Part shown: one piece after another, positions 22,803 to 34,236 of the stretch
Layout of the letters: each line of letters begins with the position of its first letter
Numbering within the stretch: the stretch's first letter is position 1
Origin: Roridomyces roridus
Taxonomy: Eukaryota > Basidiomycota > Agaricomycetes > Agaricales > Mycenaceae
DNA length: 64,000 nucleotides
Direction: 5' to 3'
Assembly (NCBI GenBank): GCA_029378245.1
Contig: JARKIF010000017.1
Span: 558,001-622,000, forward strand
Program-made: the position numbers and the translations under genes
Notes under the pieces: model-generated
What the model saw: the letters and a program-made list of their open reading frames with translations, nothing else
Databases searched by the model: none
Told to the model about the DNA's origin: nothing

Positions 22803-24338
22803 ATGCCCAGCCTCACAGTACCCCAAATCCCTCATTATACGCCCCCACCGCGGACGAAGGAGGAGTGTACGTTCGAGTCTTGAGTTCAAGGGTCGTCACC
22901 GTCTAACCCTGCGACAGTGCACTGGGCGGATTTAGCCATAATCGACCTCGCAAAAGCACAAGACCCGGACCCAGTTGTTCGCTCTGAGTTGGCGCGTCAA
23001 GTTGCCGAGGCGTCCAAGACGCAGGGGTTCTTTTATGTTGTGAATCATGGGTGGAGCGCTGCTCAGGTTGGTGCGGACTCCCTCGGCTCTCTTCTCTAAT
23101 CTCTGACGACGTCTCTGTGAGGTCGAGCGGATGTTCGACATTGCCGACGTCGTTTTCAGTCCCGCTGTGGATGCAGAGGAGAAGAAGGTGTATACGGCGA
23201 ATATCAAGCAGACGGGGTCTTATCAAGGATACAAACCGAGGCAATATTGGGTGGGTGTTGAACCCTTGCTTGTCCTCGACTTACCCTCGGACTGTACAGC
23301 ACATTGATAACGGGTGTGTCTTGCGCGTCATACCCTCGCTCGTCATCGACTCACTCTCGGGATAACAGGGTCCAAGATCAAGTGGAAACCTACTCCAGTG
23401 CGTTCTGGTCTCATTGTAATTTTGATTTTGCTTCTGAACACCGTGCTTGGCAGTCCACCGCGACGTGACGATGCGCCAACACCCTCAAGCCCTCCGCCCG
23501 CTCCTCCCAGAAATCGGCGCTCTCGCACGACACACGCATTTTGATGTGTTGCATCCGGTCCTCAGACTCCTTGCCCTGGGTCTCGAGCTACCGGAAGATT
23601 CGCTCGTCAAGCTTCATGGGTTCGAGGCTCCTGGGGCGTCTCATCGTAAGATAATCCTGAAACTGAATGCATCTTTTCTGATCTCAGGATAGTTCGATTC
23701 ATGAAATAGTTGGTGTCCGCATTCTGCATCTTTTGAATTCAATTTGACCGTACTTGAAACCAGTCATCCACGCTCCCCTGAAGATGAGCTGAAAACCAAG
23801 AACGTCTGGCTCAAAGGGCATACTGGTGCGGATTCAACCCAAATGCACCTGGCATAGCGATTTGATCCTGATGTTGAAATGTCTAGACATCGGCACCGTC
23901 ACCGTGTTGTACAGCCAACCCGTCTCGGCGCTCCAAATTCTTGGGAAAGACGGAACGTGGCGGTGGATCAAGCACATCGAAAACGCCATCGTCATCAACA
24001 CGGGGGACTCGATGGAATTCCTCAGTGGTGGATTTTACCAGCCTACCATCCATCGAGTCGTCCAACCCCCCGCTGATCAGCAAAATCACACCCGGCTCGG
24101 ACTGTTTTATTTCGCCCTGGCGGATTTCGAGGTACGGCTCGTACCGTTCGAGGAGAGTCCGATGTTGAAGCGCGTCGGTATCACACGGCGCTTCGAAGAC
24201 AAGGATGCGCCGACGCAGGAAGAGTGGGGCCGGGCGCGGACCAGTGCGTATGGGAAGACTCAGTTGAAGGCTACCTCGGAGGAGAGGAAGGTTGAGGAGG
24301 AGGTAATTGGCGGGGTGATTGTTCGGCATTATAGTTGA
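22803..24338 (+). CDS. 2OG-Fe(II) dioxygenase C
   Basis: Nine exons: 22803-22866, 22918-23066, 23122-23250, 23300-23313, 23369-23397, 23454-23645, 23693-23708, 23764-23825, 23887-24338. It starts MPSLTVPQIPHYTPPP; the iron ligands lie in KGHT-DIGTVTVLYSQP and TIHRVVQPPADQQNH. Relative to A it lacks the intron before 'LLALGLELP' and both late introns. It carries an extra intron splitting HIDNG/VQDQ, which leaves a 14-nt exon 4. That extra intron resembles the one just upstream. The gene appears intact and about 350 residues long. Confidence 0.88.
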
Positions 24339-24403
24339 AAGATTTTACTCAAAAAGACGATGTATTATTCTGATTGAACGAACACGAAACCGCTATTATT
24401 TAT

Positions 24404-25697
24404 TTAATGGTGCTGGACCTGGGCGTTGACAGCGTTCAACTCGTGAATCGCCCGCTCGAGCGCGCCACTCGCAGTGGTCCACGCCGCGCCGACAAGTTGG
24501 TGCTCAGCCGGGACGGTCATGGCGTTCTGCAAGCCGGGGAAGATGCTCTGCGTACGAAAAAAAAAATGGATTGGAATCAATGATACTAGGGAGGAACGGT
24601 GGACGTACGCTGCCCCCAGAAAGCAATCCCTGCAACGCGCCCCCCAAGCTGCTGAGGACGCCCGCCAACGAGCCGAGGGGGTTCGACTGCGCCGAGGAGC
24701 CGATTGCTGATTGGATTGCACTGAGAGTATTCAGGAGGTTGGCTAGGATCGCCGTGAGCTACGACGAGATCATCAGTATTCCCGCTGGATGGATAAATGG
24801 AGTAGAAAGTTCACGCACTCCATTACCGAAACCCGTCATCCCGCCCGTCACAGTGAGGACGGTACCGGGGAGAATGCTGAGCGAGTTGGCGGGTCCATTG
24901 GCGAGATCGCCCTGAACAAGTACGGCTAGTTTAGTCGTTGGACTCAATAGAAGACACACAAAGACATACCGAAAGCCCGCCGATCTGCTGAAGCTGCGAA
25001 GTGGCTTGATTGACTGTGCCAGTCAGCTGGCTGAGTCCAGACATGATCTGAAAGCAGGCACGACTGTTAGCTAGCCTGACTTGCACGGAACTTGAACAAG
25101 ACGAATACGCACACTTTCCAGGATGGCCGAAGGATCCTTCATGATAGGTTCAGAATCCTTAGAATTGCAATTCAACGCCACACTTACAGGGTTAGCCCCA
25201 AGTAGCCCCGTGTTGATTCCGAGGGGGACGAGCATGTTGCCCTGAGATCCGGCGAAGAGGGAGCCGAGTTGATTCAAGATGTCGGTGATGGAGCCGCTGA
25301 TGGTTCTGTCTACGAGGCGCGCGGCGTGGCTGGTGAGATGACTGCCCGCGGCAGTAGCAGCTGCATGGCAGCCGAAGGGACTGGTGGGAATGGGCGGCGT
25401 TACACTGGGCCGCCCAGTTGGAAGGTTGGTCGGCACAGGTGGAAACAAACCCGTCACACCCGTCGGGAAGCCCGGGAGAGTAGGGAGAGCTGTGGGAGTA
25501 GGCGGTGCCGCACCAGTGGGGAACTCCGGCAGATTCGGGAGCGTCGGAAGGTTGGGGAAGCCTCCCAAGCCTCCCAGTCCGCCCAACCCGCCAAAGAAGG
25601 GTTCCGGTGCTGGCGCGGGAGCGGGGGAGGGAGCCGCGGTAGAGAGAAGACCGGAGCTGGATAGAAGGATGGCAATGGAGACGAGTCTAAAATGCAT
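24404..25697 (-). CDS. Secreted Pro/Gly-rich protein, unknown family
   Basis: Read leftwards from ATG 25697. Exon 1 (25697-25188) encodes signal peptide MHFRLVSIAILLSSSGLLST, a PAPAPAPEP stretch, GGLGGLGGLGG, then NLPTLPNLPEFPTG-type repeats. The following exons (25136-25113, 25047-24970, then three more joined at GTGCGT and GTACGT donors near 24830 and 24608) encode a helical, small-residue region with SQLTGTVNQATSQLQQIGGL and LTAILANLLNTLSAIQSA, ending AQVQHH at 24404. One exon is only 24 nt. The order (signal, flexible Pro/Gly part, amphipathic helices) suggests a wall or surface protein. No named family is recognised. It directly follows the hydrophobin/oxygenase block, convergent with oxygenase C (65 bp apart). 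Confidence 0.7.
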
Positions 25698-25759
25698 CTT
25701 GAAGGCTGGAACTCAGAACACAAGGCGAGTTGGGAGCGAGTTGAGGTATTCGGCGTCGA

Positions 25760-25766
25760 TTTTATA
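25760..25766 (-). promoter_or_regulatory. TATA box of the secreted Pro/Gly-rich gene
   Basis: TATAAAA on the minus strand, 63 bases upstream of the ATG at 25697. Confidence 0.55.
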
Positions 25767-25836
25767 CTGGGGCCAAGTGCTTAGTGAATTCCGCATACTG
25801 GTCGACGGCCGTCGTTCTGCCTGTGCTCTGAAGTAA

Positions 25837-27075
25837 TTAAATCAGACTTGCCTTTACATCCACAAGTGTAGGCTCCCCGCGCAGGACCTTGAATGAAACT
25901 CGACGGCCGTTGCTACTTACGAGACGCGTGATCCAAATCGATATCGTGATTCTTCTCTGCGTGAATGTAATAGTACAAGGGTTCGTATTCTCGTGTCCTG
26001 AATCTTGCCATTCCTGCAGAAAGTCAGTCCGTCTACCGTTCGAAATCGGTGCACAAACCTTTATTGGGAGTACGTTAAGACCATGGATTAATTCTGGGGA
26101 TGTTTCTCTCGATCCTGGCACCAACTCTGGGCCTGTGAGATTTGGGTTAAATCCGGGACAGGGACTATCGAATAACATACAATCGATGCCTCTGTTTTGA
26201 GAAAGATTCATCGGCCTGCGTGCATGACCAAGGGAAACTGAAGTGAAACTTACTTTCCACTGAAAGGAAATAAATATTGACAAGTTTGTAGATGGAGGAG
26301 AAACTCACTTGTTGCTAGAGACAGGCATGAGACGAGGAACATACGCGAAGAACGTTGAACTCACAATCTTTTGAATGAGTCGTCGGCATGATTGAACAGG
26401 TACTCGGACACAGAGAGTTCTTACTTGCTATGCGATGAAATTCTCGGGTGAGCAGTAGCTCATGGTACCATAAATAGTCCTTACTCGCTGTCGAACGGAA
26501 TTTTGCGGTAAGAGGAGATTGAAGAAACAGCGACACAAACTTACCTCCTGTGGTAATCAAACACCGGTTTGCACACCACGAAATGAGAAGACGCACAGTC
26601 TGTAGAAGAGATCAGAACATGCACTTGCCAGCTACAAGGACTCACAGTCTGTCCCAGGAATTGTAGCGCACTGAGGTACATAGTGTTTACTATTTAGATG
26701 GGACTCACCCACTAATAGCGGAGAAATCTCGTCGAGGGATGTTTGCAATTCGTGGATGAGGACTTACAAACTTTGCGCGGTAAGCACGGAATGTTTGCAG
26801 CACTGAAGAACACTTACAAACTATCGGCACAGTAAATCCAAGTAGCTCGACATTCCACAACATGCCCAGATCACTCACCCGCTGAAGTAACGCATCCACA
26901 GTAAATTGTACCCAGATCGCCCAGAAAACGGCTGGGAGTTTACTTACCTCCTAGAAAAGTGTGTCAGTTTGTCTGCGTGCAATTTACTTTGGACATACAT
27001 ACATAGACGACTTGTATCATGCGGAATGATTCTCTGTGATCTCCGTGCGAGCTGTGGAGCAGTCAATGTTCGCAT
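25837..27075 (-). CDS. Candidate gene with an array of 3-nt and 6-nt microexons
   Basis: Read leftwards. Exon 1 27075-26999 starts MRTLTAPQLARRSQ. Then come consecutive YAG|NNN|GTRNGY units: 26950-26948, 26881-26879, 26820-26818, 26770-26768, 26711-26709, 26648-26646, 26599-26597, 26547-26545, 26487-26485, 26427-26425, 26367-26365 (all 3 nt), then 26314-26309 and 26259-26254 (6 nt). Longer exons follow: 26215-26181, 26132-26059, 26013-25921. Introns are 38-66 nt. All micro-units keep the same phase, and the spliced frame reads through as SGFFGLLSDKFNNGKPMN then LSQNRGIDC and PELVPGSRETSPEL without a stop. The end is uncertain (TAA at 25837). About 112 residues, no known family. Not proven: RNA is needed, and it might be the 3' part of the adjacent ubiquitin-like gene. 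Confidence 0.5.
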
Positions 27076-27264
27076 GTACCGTATGTGGCGGCGACGGCCA
27101 CCCACAAATCCTGAGTTGAGCACTGTTGCTTGACCATGCTTCCGTTGACGACTATGATGGTGTTAATAAAGTATGAGCTCTGATACCGTAGTCTGCACTC
27201 GTGTTGGGAGCTAAGAACGGAGAGGTGTGGACTTTTAGTACTCGACGACTGCTGAATCACACGC

Positions 27265-28429
27265 TCACCAATCGATCCACAGCTTGTCTACGGCTACCTC
27301 TGCGTTGGCCTGACCACACTGCGGGCAAGTCCCATACTGCTGAGGCAGGTTGCGCGCGCGTTTGATAATACCAACATCAAACTTCATCCCTTCTTTCACT
27401 CCCCCGAGTCGAAAGTCGCGTTGCGTGATAATCTGACCGTCTGTGGCGACAATACTGTAGTCACCTCGATCAATGTAGCTGCTCCCCGCTTCAGGGTTGT
27501 CGCAGAGATACGCTTTGAGGATCCGATCCAAATGCTGTGGTGGTAAGGATCGAGGGCAAGAATTTCAGCAAGGAACGTACATCAAAACCAGAGAAGTGGT
27601 GCAGTGGAATTGGTATGGATCGGCCCACTGGGTCTATCAGGTAGAAAACGGGTTCCCGGATATGGTGCAGCGCCATTGCGGCGATCAATTGCTGAACACC
27701 GGCATCGACTTGTCGTATGTCGGACAATGCTTTGCGAATCTCGATCCCTCTTTGAGAAATTGCAGCCGACAGAAATGTCGAAAGGACCCTGCGGCGACAC
27801 CGATCAGCTGGTACTAATGAAAAAAGAATGAAATTGCCACGAACACATTAAGGGTTCCGAAGTTGCCAACGTTGAGCACTTGTGATTCGACCGAATCGAC
27901 CCGGGATCCGATATATTGCACCTGTGAGCCAACCCGTCCAATGTGGTCTCCTAGTTCATGCAATCGAATACTGTAGTTGGCCAATAAGCACCACAGTAAC
28001 ACATATAAAAGAGACGAACCTATTCGATGAAGCCAGCAGATCGCGCAGCGCTTCGCGACGCTCAGAGATCCTCACCCTCCAAGAAGCCAGATCCCTCTCC
28101 TCCACCGCAACCGACCACGTTTTCCGGAAAAGGCCCACAAGGCCAGCGGTGTCATTTACGTTGATTTTGGCGGAGAAATCGTCCAGAAGTGAACGACAAA
28201 GGTCGACCTCGGCCCAAAGTCTGTCGGTGAATCGGTCTTGGTCAAAGACAAACGTGAGCTGGCTCATGTCGTCGCACAAGCCCTCCAGAGTGGCCATGAG
28301 CGCCCGACGACGGGATGATTGCTCCGAGGCACTCCGGAGTACATCGATGATGCGTTTCGCGATGTGGGCCGCCTCCAAGATATCCCCGAACGATCCAAAG
28401 GTGAGAGCGACGGCCACAGCGGAGGGCAT
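27265..28429 (-). CDS. Ubiquitin-like-domain protein with zinc-ribbon-like tail
   Basis: Read leftwards. Exons: 28429-28020, 27970-27847, about 27809-27581, 27534-27265. The N-terminal part (MPSAVAVALTFGSFGDILEA, then helical ALMATLEGLCDDMSQLTF) resembles the STAND-associated helical region common in mushroom proteins. The middle has a coiled coil with repeated IGxxVxxV motifs. The C-terminal half has PVFYLIDPVGRSIPIPLHHF and the fold DRILKAYLCDNPEAGSSYID, which I recall as a ubiquitin-like domain in agaricomycete proteins. A CPQCGQAN half zinc-ribbon follows, ending KLWIDW at a TGA (27267-27265). That TGA overlaps a GTGAGC donor, so further exons are possible. Function unknown; a signalling or scaffold role is only an inference. 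Exon 2/3 joint is approximate. Confidence 0.6.
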
Positions 28430-28689
28430 TCGCGCAAGGAGGATGTGAGAGCTAGCAAGGCACGCACTGCCACAAATGCTGTCGAGCTAAATATAACTGG
28501 ACGCGGCAATTTGCCCGGATTGAGAGACGGGAGTGGAATGTAAGCAGCTCCGATACAAGTACATACACGACTTGCCAAGCGCGTCAGGCGCTGGCGCTTC
28601 ACCCCTGCCATCGTGAATCGAGGGCTCCTCTCGTTGTGTCGGACGTACGTTCCGTTCCGTCCACGCGCTACGCGCTGCTATACCATTCG

Positions 28690-29673
28690 TCACGCGCAAT
28701 GGTGAAAATCGACGCTAGATAAAATCCACTGAGCCATCAAGCGACAAAAGTGAGAATGACGCGCACCATCTATCTCACCCGCCCGACGCTTGGCAATGAA
28801 CCGCTCAGCGCGACACCAATAATCAATTTCGGAATCTACGCCCATCAGCCAGTCCTCCACCCAATTCCAATCCTGGAGATAATCCACTCGACAGACGACG
28901 AAGCGAACATCCTTCACCAGACTGTCCTCGTCTGCGAAGGGTCTGTCGCGTTTGCCATCGAAATGTAGAAGAACTTGCAGTTGCAGGCAGTTCTGCAGGA
29001 TGGAGAGAAAAATGTCCTCCAAATCCTGGTGATTGAAAGATAGGTGGGTGAGCTGGGGAAGGGACGTGATTGACGAAAGGTAGATCTCGTCTAGAGGCCG
29101 AGGATAGGACACTCCGAGGATCTCCAGGTGCGTGAGATGGGGGAAGACGGTGTGCGAGCTTCCGGGTGAACTCAAGAGCGGATGCGGGAGGTTATCCATG
29201 TGCAGTCTCTTCAGCATCGGTACCACCGCTGAGAGGTCGCTCGAATGTCCGGTGTTCTGTGATGAGCCGCAGAGGTATAAATTCTCTAGGCGGCAACATC
29301 CTTCGAGGATCTGCTCCCATTGATCACAATGGAGGACGAGGAGATTCCGACATGAATGCCGGAAGCGCTCGCGTGATTTCCCTCGCGAGTCGTGGATAAC
29401 GCCAGATAAGAAAGACGAAACGGGATAGCCATAGGGGCAAGGGTTGGTGTAGCCAAGCAAGATGGTCCTGTAAAGAATGGGTTCCAACCTAAAAGGAGAA
29501 AATACACATCTATTCGGAAATGAGGGGCACATTGGGCGGATACGCACTTACCACTCCTTGACACGCCACGCGACCAGCATGAGTTTGGTGATCAACACGG
29601 GGCTTTGATGGGCGCAGATTTCAAAAATGCAACGCTCCAACTCTGGCGGGAAGACGGGGTCGCTGGACCTCAT
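28690..29673 (-). CDS. F-box-like 'FPPELER' family protein (intact copy)
   Basis: Read leftwards; two exons (29673-29552, 29488-28690) joined by a 63-nt intron that splits the Trp of VKEW. About 306 residues. It begins with PVFPPELERCIFEICAH, a degenerate F-box-like helix, and continues VLITKLMLVAWRVKEW, LEPILYRTILLGY. A leucine-rich part follows (NLLVLHC, LENLYLCGSS, FPHLTHLEILGV, PQLTHLSF) and a conserved end DYLQDWNWVEDWLMGV then YWCRAERFIAKRR. Such proteins may recruit targets to SCF ubiquitin ligases, but a Skp1-binding role is not shown. It is the reference for three decayed copies in this window and lies head-to-head with one of them. Confidence 0.75.
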
Positions 29674-29822
29674 GGTGGTGGTGCGGAAAAGAGAAGGATT
29701 GGATGACTCATGAGGCTGTGCATCATCACGTGGCCTTGGACTGCTCTCTTCCACAACGCCTCTTCTTAGGACTTTCCAACCGTGCCTTCTGCTGAACTTC
29801 CACATCCAATACATACCTACCG

Positions 29823-30697
29823 ATGGAGTCCTCGGCAGCAGCGAAACCGCCCATTTTGCCCCAGACGTGGAACGCCGAATCTTCGAAATCTGTGCCATCG
29901 CGCGTTGATCGCGCGACCGGTTTTGATACCCAAGCTCATGCTGGTTGCCTACCGCGTCAAGGAATGGTGCGTGAATCCATCTACTATCTATTTCTCCGCC
30001 TGAAAATGGCACGAAACCCGAGCTACTCCGCCGCTCCGTTCACAATCTCCTTCTCCTTGAAAACGGTGGCTTCAAGGACATTTTAGCCGCCTGTTGCCGC
30101 GTCCAGAATCTTCTTTTCTTGACGCTGCGACGATGGCGTCCAGCCGATCTTTCGATGCTCGAGCCGGGAAATTTGAAGAAACTAAGCATTACCCACTTGC
30201 CCGATTTATCGGCTCGCGCCGTTTTCTCGCAACTCACTCATCTGGACATCGACGTCTCAGGAGATAACCGTATGAACGATGTCAGCTCGGAACACATCAG
30301 CACTTTCTACTCCTCAGTCATACTCCTGCCACGTCTCACCCACCTGTCCTTCTCCAACGAATGCTTCGAGTCCATCTTCCTCGACCTCTTGCAGAATTGC
30401 CCATCTCTCCAAGTCCTGTTCTACCTCGCACATCATCAAGAGCGGGTCAGAAAGCAGGGAAACCTAGCTGCCGACAGTCGATTTGTCGTCCTTCGACTTG
30501 ACACGTTCGACAGGCTGGGAAGTGGTTGGGACTGGTTCGATGACTGGCAGTTTGGGGTGCACCGTGGGATGGATTTCTGGCTCATTGTGGAGCGCTTCAT
30601 CTCCAAACGTCGTCAAGCTACGGGAGAAGATGGTGCGTCTCCAACTTCTATCGCAGACACATCTCTCACTGCAGCACAGGAAAGCGCAACGAAATGA
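29823..30697 (+). pseudogene. F-box-like family gene with frameshift and missing exon-2 start
   Basis: ATG 29823 opens MESSAAAKPPI, but the family motif VERRIFEICAIA lies in another frame. A GCGCG duplication near 29910 shifts frame again before ARPVLIPKLMLVAYRVKEW. The 'LEPLLYR' part that should follow is absent. From about 30010 the copy is well preserved and open to 30697 (ENGTKPELLRRSVHNLLLL, LPRLTHLSFSNECFESIFLD, GWDWFDDWQFGVHRGMDFW). It could be expressed from a different first exon, but as it stands it looks inactivated. It converges with STT3, whose stop lies 173 bp downstream. Confidence 0.5.
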
Positions 30698-30870
30698 CTT
30701 TCGATGACTCGGAGTGGTATGTGATACCAAAGTGAAAGGAGACTCGAAATCCACCATTGGAAAGGTACGGTGCACACACTGTTTCCGCTCATACTGATCC
30801 TTGAAATTCCAGGCCCCTTCCCACTTGGTCGTCCGACGGCGTATTGTACAATCTGAATGTCCGTTTTTAT

Positions 30871-33696
30871 TTATACAACGTGAATATCCAACGGACGTCT
30901 CCTGGTCAAGACTCTCTCTGGATATGGCCCGCGCTTCACTCCACTCACAAACGCATTCGCACTCTTCAAATCACGCCCGAGAACGTCTTCTCTCTTGACC
31001 TTGTAAATCCTTACCTGCCAATTTGGCGTCAGATTTTGAACAATGTAAGTGGACAATGTGCCAATCATACCATCCAATTCTCCGTGCTGAACGCTTCCTC
31101 TGAAGGCCGTGGTGTCAGCCGATATTCAAAGAGATCCTGGAATGGCGTCGACGCACCTAGATAATCCAAACTCACCCCAATTGGCGCTGGTTGATTCCGA
31201 ACACGGTCCATAACAACTCGAGAACGCCCTTGATTGAATCGAATACGATCCGCAAAGCTGCAATTGCCGTCGAATAAGTCACATAAACTTAACGAGACCT
31301 GAATTTACTGACCGATAGTAACTCATCTTGAACAACAAGCTTTCTCTCATAGCCTCTATCGCCCCGTACTCCCCCTGTGCATCCAAAAATCTGGCTTCTT
31401 GAATCTCATCTGGCCAAACACCCTCTGCAATCCGCACCATCCACATAAACTTGTTGATATCATCCCCGGAGAAACCGATCACGCCGCCAAAGAGAATGAG
31501 GATGTAGTCCACGTCGAGGTTGCGTAGGAGAGGATATGCGATGGATTCGGGGCTGGACATGATTTTGCCCACGGTGGCGATGTGCGCTTGAATATTGTGA
31601 GTGGCAGCGTCGAGAGAGAGATGGAGAGAAACGCACTGTTATTCCACGTATTATTATCCACTATCGTCGTCCGCTGCGCCATCCCGGCAATCTGGTACCC
31701 GTAATCCCACCAACTCAGCACCACAGCGTCCTCGGCCGTATTCTGCCTCAACCAGGCATACGCTTCACGAAAGTCGTCTACGATATTGCGCGTGCCGTCT
31801 CTGTTGTACGTGGCCAGGACGACGGAAGGTGAGGAATAGGAGACGTCTGTGACCCAGGTGCTGTGGAGGATGAAGAACGCGAGGAGGCTGCAGAGGGGGA
31901 GGATGACGGCTAGGCGGGTGTCGAGACTGTGGATGTGTGGGCCTGGGCGTTTTGGCTTCGAGGCGGCGTCGGCGTCTTCCGCTTCTGCTATTTCCTTTTC
32001 CTTTTCCTTTTCCGTCCTCTCCTCACTTCCCACATCCAAATAAACGTCCAACATCTCAGAAACCGCCATTGCAGTCGCAACACACACCACCGGCGTCAGC
32101 GTGAGCACCAATCGGTTCATCACACCCGCAAAATAACTCGCTGCAACGGCGTATAGCACCACAAAGACGTGCTCGTCTCTGAGGTGGTAGAAACATAGTG
32201 CGAGCCCGGCGGGGAGGAGGAAGAGCAGAAATTGGAGGTCCCGGAAGAGGGAGGGCCAGGCGGTGGGTTGGTGTTCGGAAACTGACGCGATTATGGGGAT
32301 GTGTCTGTGGGGAGGGTGAGTGGGGCGTGAAGACGAAGATGAGAAGGAGGACGTACTTGGCAGCGTAGCTTGTATCCCAGAGAGAATAGAACCGACCCGT
32401 CCATGGGGCAATCATGCCTCTGTAAGTCATCCCGGCGAAAGCAATTACTCCCAGGGCCAGTATCAACCCAGCGGAAAGCAAGCCCTGGAATTGAGTCGAC
32501 GAGACATGGCTCTTGACCACTTGAGTCAATGCTACGATCTGCACCAGCCCAAATACACCTTCAACTGAATTGAGCTGTGATTTTGGAAAGAGAAAGAATT
32601 GATACCCAACGCAGCCATATGATCGCTCGTCGAAACTGGCTGAAAGCCGACAAACGGAACTTGCATGCTGGCGAGTGTGCCGATTGCATACCACGTCGAA
32701 TATGCGACATACAGCCGGCCGGTGTACCGACCCATCAACATGAGGGCAAGTGCGTGCAGAGGAATCATGTTCGTGATGAAAACGTATCCGCCTAAAAGGA
32801 AAGATTCGTTAGCCAGCCAATATCTCGGCAGGGAGTCGCGCGCACCCCAAGCGGCAACCATATAAAAATAAAACATCGCTGCCACCGTACCAAATAGCGC
32901 GCTACCCAGCTTGAGTGCTTTGATCCACGAGTAGAACGTGATCATAAGGAGGGTTATTGCGATCGCCTCGTTGTCGTAAGACCCCGCCACCGAGCGCGAA
33001 ATGTACCCCGGTGCGACGGCGATGAACGCGGCGGCTAAAAGTCCTGCACTCTCGTCCTTCATCTCTTTCGTGAACCTGTAGCGCAAAGAAGGTGTCATTG
33101 ATACTGGGAGCTTTCAGGGAGGAAGGGAAATAAAGAACGAACATGTAAGTCGCCCACGCAGTCAACGCGCTGAAGCCGGGCGCGAGAAGGACACAGATGT
33201 TTCGGATGTCCACAGGCAGATTCATAGCGTGCAGAACGGCGTAGATGATCCCGCTTGTGGCCATGAGCCCGGGGTAGACCGTTCCACCGACGACACGTCC
33301 GAGTGGATACCAAGCATTTGCGTCGAACCAGTTCCAGAACTCCTGTGGACACTGATTAGCAATGACGGGCGGGCGGCGAACATGCCGAGCTAACGTGAAA
33401 CCCTTTGGATGTGAGAATGCGCGTCGCACGACTGCAAGTGGTATCGTCCAGTCATCTCTCGGAGGATGCTGCCGAGCCACCTACTAGTTAAACCACGGAT
33501 CGCTGAGAAGAATCATCGTCAGAAGACAGAACCCAGAAACGATTGAAAACAATCACAATTCATGTATGATGCTCTCGAATTCCACGACAGAGAACAGACG
33601 AGGTGCAATGGCGGCTCCGGAGATCAGGCCCAGAGCCACGAGGCGGAGGAGTGAAGTTATCGTGAGCGCGGTTTGCTGGGAAGGAAGTGGAGGCAT
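30871..33696 (-). CDS. STT3: Oligosaccharyltransferase catalytic subunit STT3
   Basis: Read leftwards, twelve exons: 33696-33557, 33502-33485, 33431-33395, 33342-33143, 33075-32846, 32791-32606, 32558-32357, 32304-31637, 31586-31313, 31257-31157, 31099-31071, 31014-30871; 742 residues, normal for fungi. The multi-span ER protein transfers the Glc3Man9GlcNAc2 glycan to Asn in N-X-S/T. Signatures: EFDPWFNYRATR with the catalytic Asp near the N-terminus, [15 protein letters not shown], the WWDYG motif in [19 protein letters not shown], and DNNTWNN. An 18-nt second exon completes DPWFN. The last exon ends [16 protein letters not shown]. An internal acidic stretch, [16 protein letters not shown], lies in a loop. 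Essential housekeeping gene; no sign of damage. Confidence 0.95.
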
Positions 33697-34236
33697 TATG
33701 CGCGCTGGTACTGCGTCCTGAGCAAGGTGCGACGACGTGTCCCGACCGGGGTCAGTCGCAAGATTAGACCAGGAGATTCTGGCATGCTATTGATCCGATG
33801 TTCATCCGGCCGAGAGGTCCAGTTCAGTGCGATTCGTGGCTGTTGAAACCATTATTTGAGATCAGGGACTCGCGACGCGCGCCAGACGCACGGCGTAGTG
33901 CAAAGGGCGCGTCTGACCAGAAAGATCGACAATCGATTGGGGGTGCGTCCAGGCAGATCGACAAGATTCCAGCAGAGATCCTCTTGCAACCCACATGCGC
34001 AGCGGCAGCCGCCGCCGCCCGGGCCGCCAGCGATACCGATCGGCGGCGAAGATGGGGGTTTGGGATCAAGAAGTGATGCAGTCACATGAGCAAAGACCGG
34101 GCCGACCTTGGCCGACCGGGCTTTGGATCTTGTTTGTCGCCTTCTTATCCACGACCACGACCACGACCATTTCCAGTTTGCCACACAGGTAAGCCGAATC
34201 GGCACATTTGTCCGACACTCGCAGACCTCTCGCAGC
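33697..34236. other. Divergent promoter region of STT3 and F-box gene
   Basis: GC-rich; no independent gene supported. Short ORFs on both strands overlap each other. Confidence 0.5.

Noticed and set aside
30694..31164. Small plus-strand gene starting MTFDDSEW and continuing [10 protein letters not shown]
   Set aside because: It lies antisense to the last STT3 exons, which carry a clear conserved C-terminus; the plus-strand frame is a shadow.
33776..34090. Facing ORFs between STT3 and the F-box gene
   Set aside because: Overlapping frames in GC-rich DNA without domains; best read as a divergent promoter.
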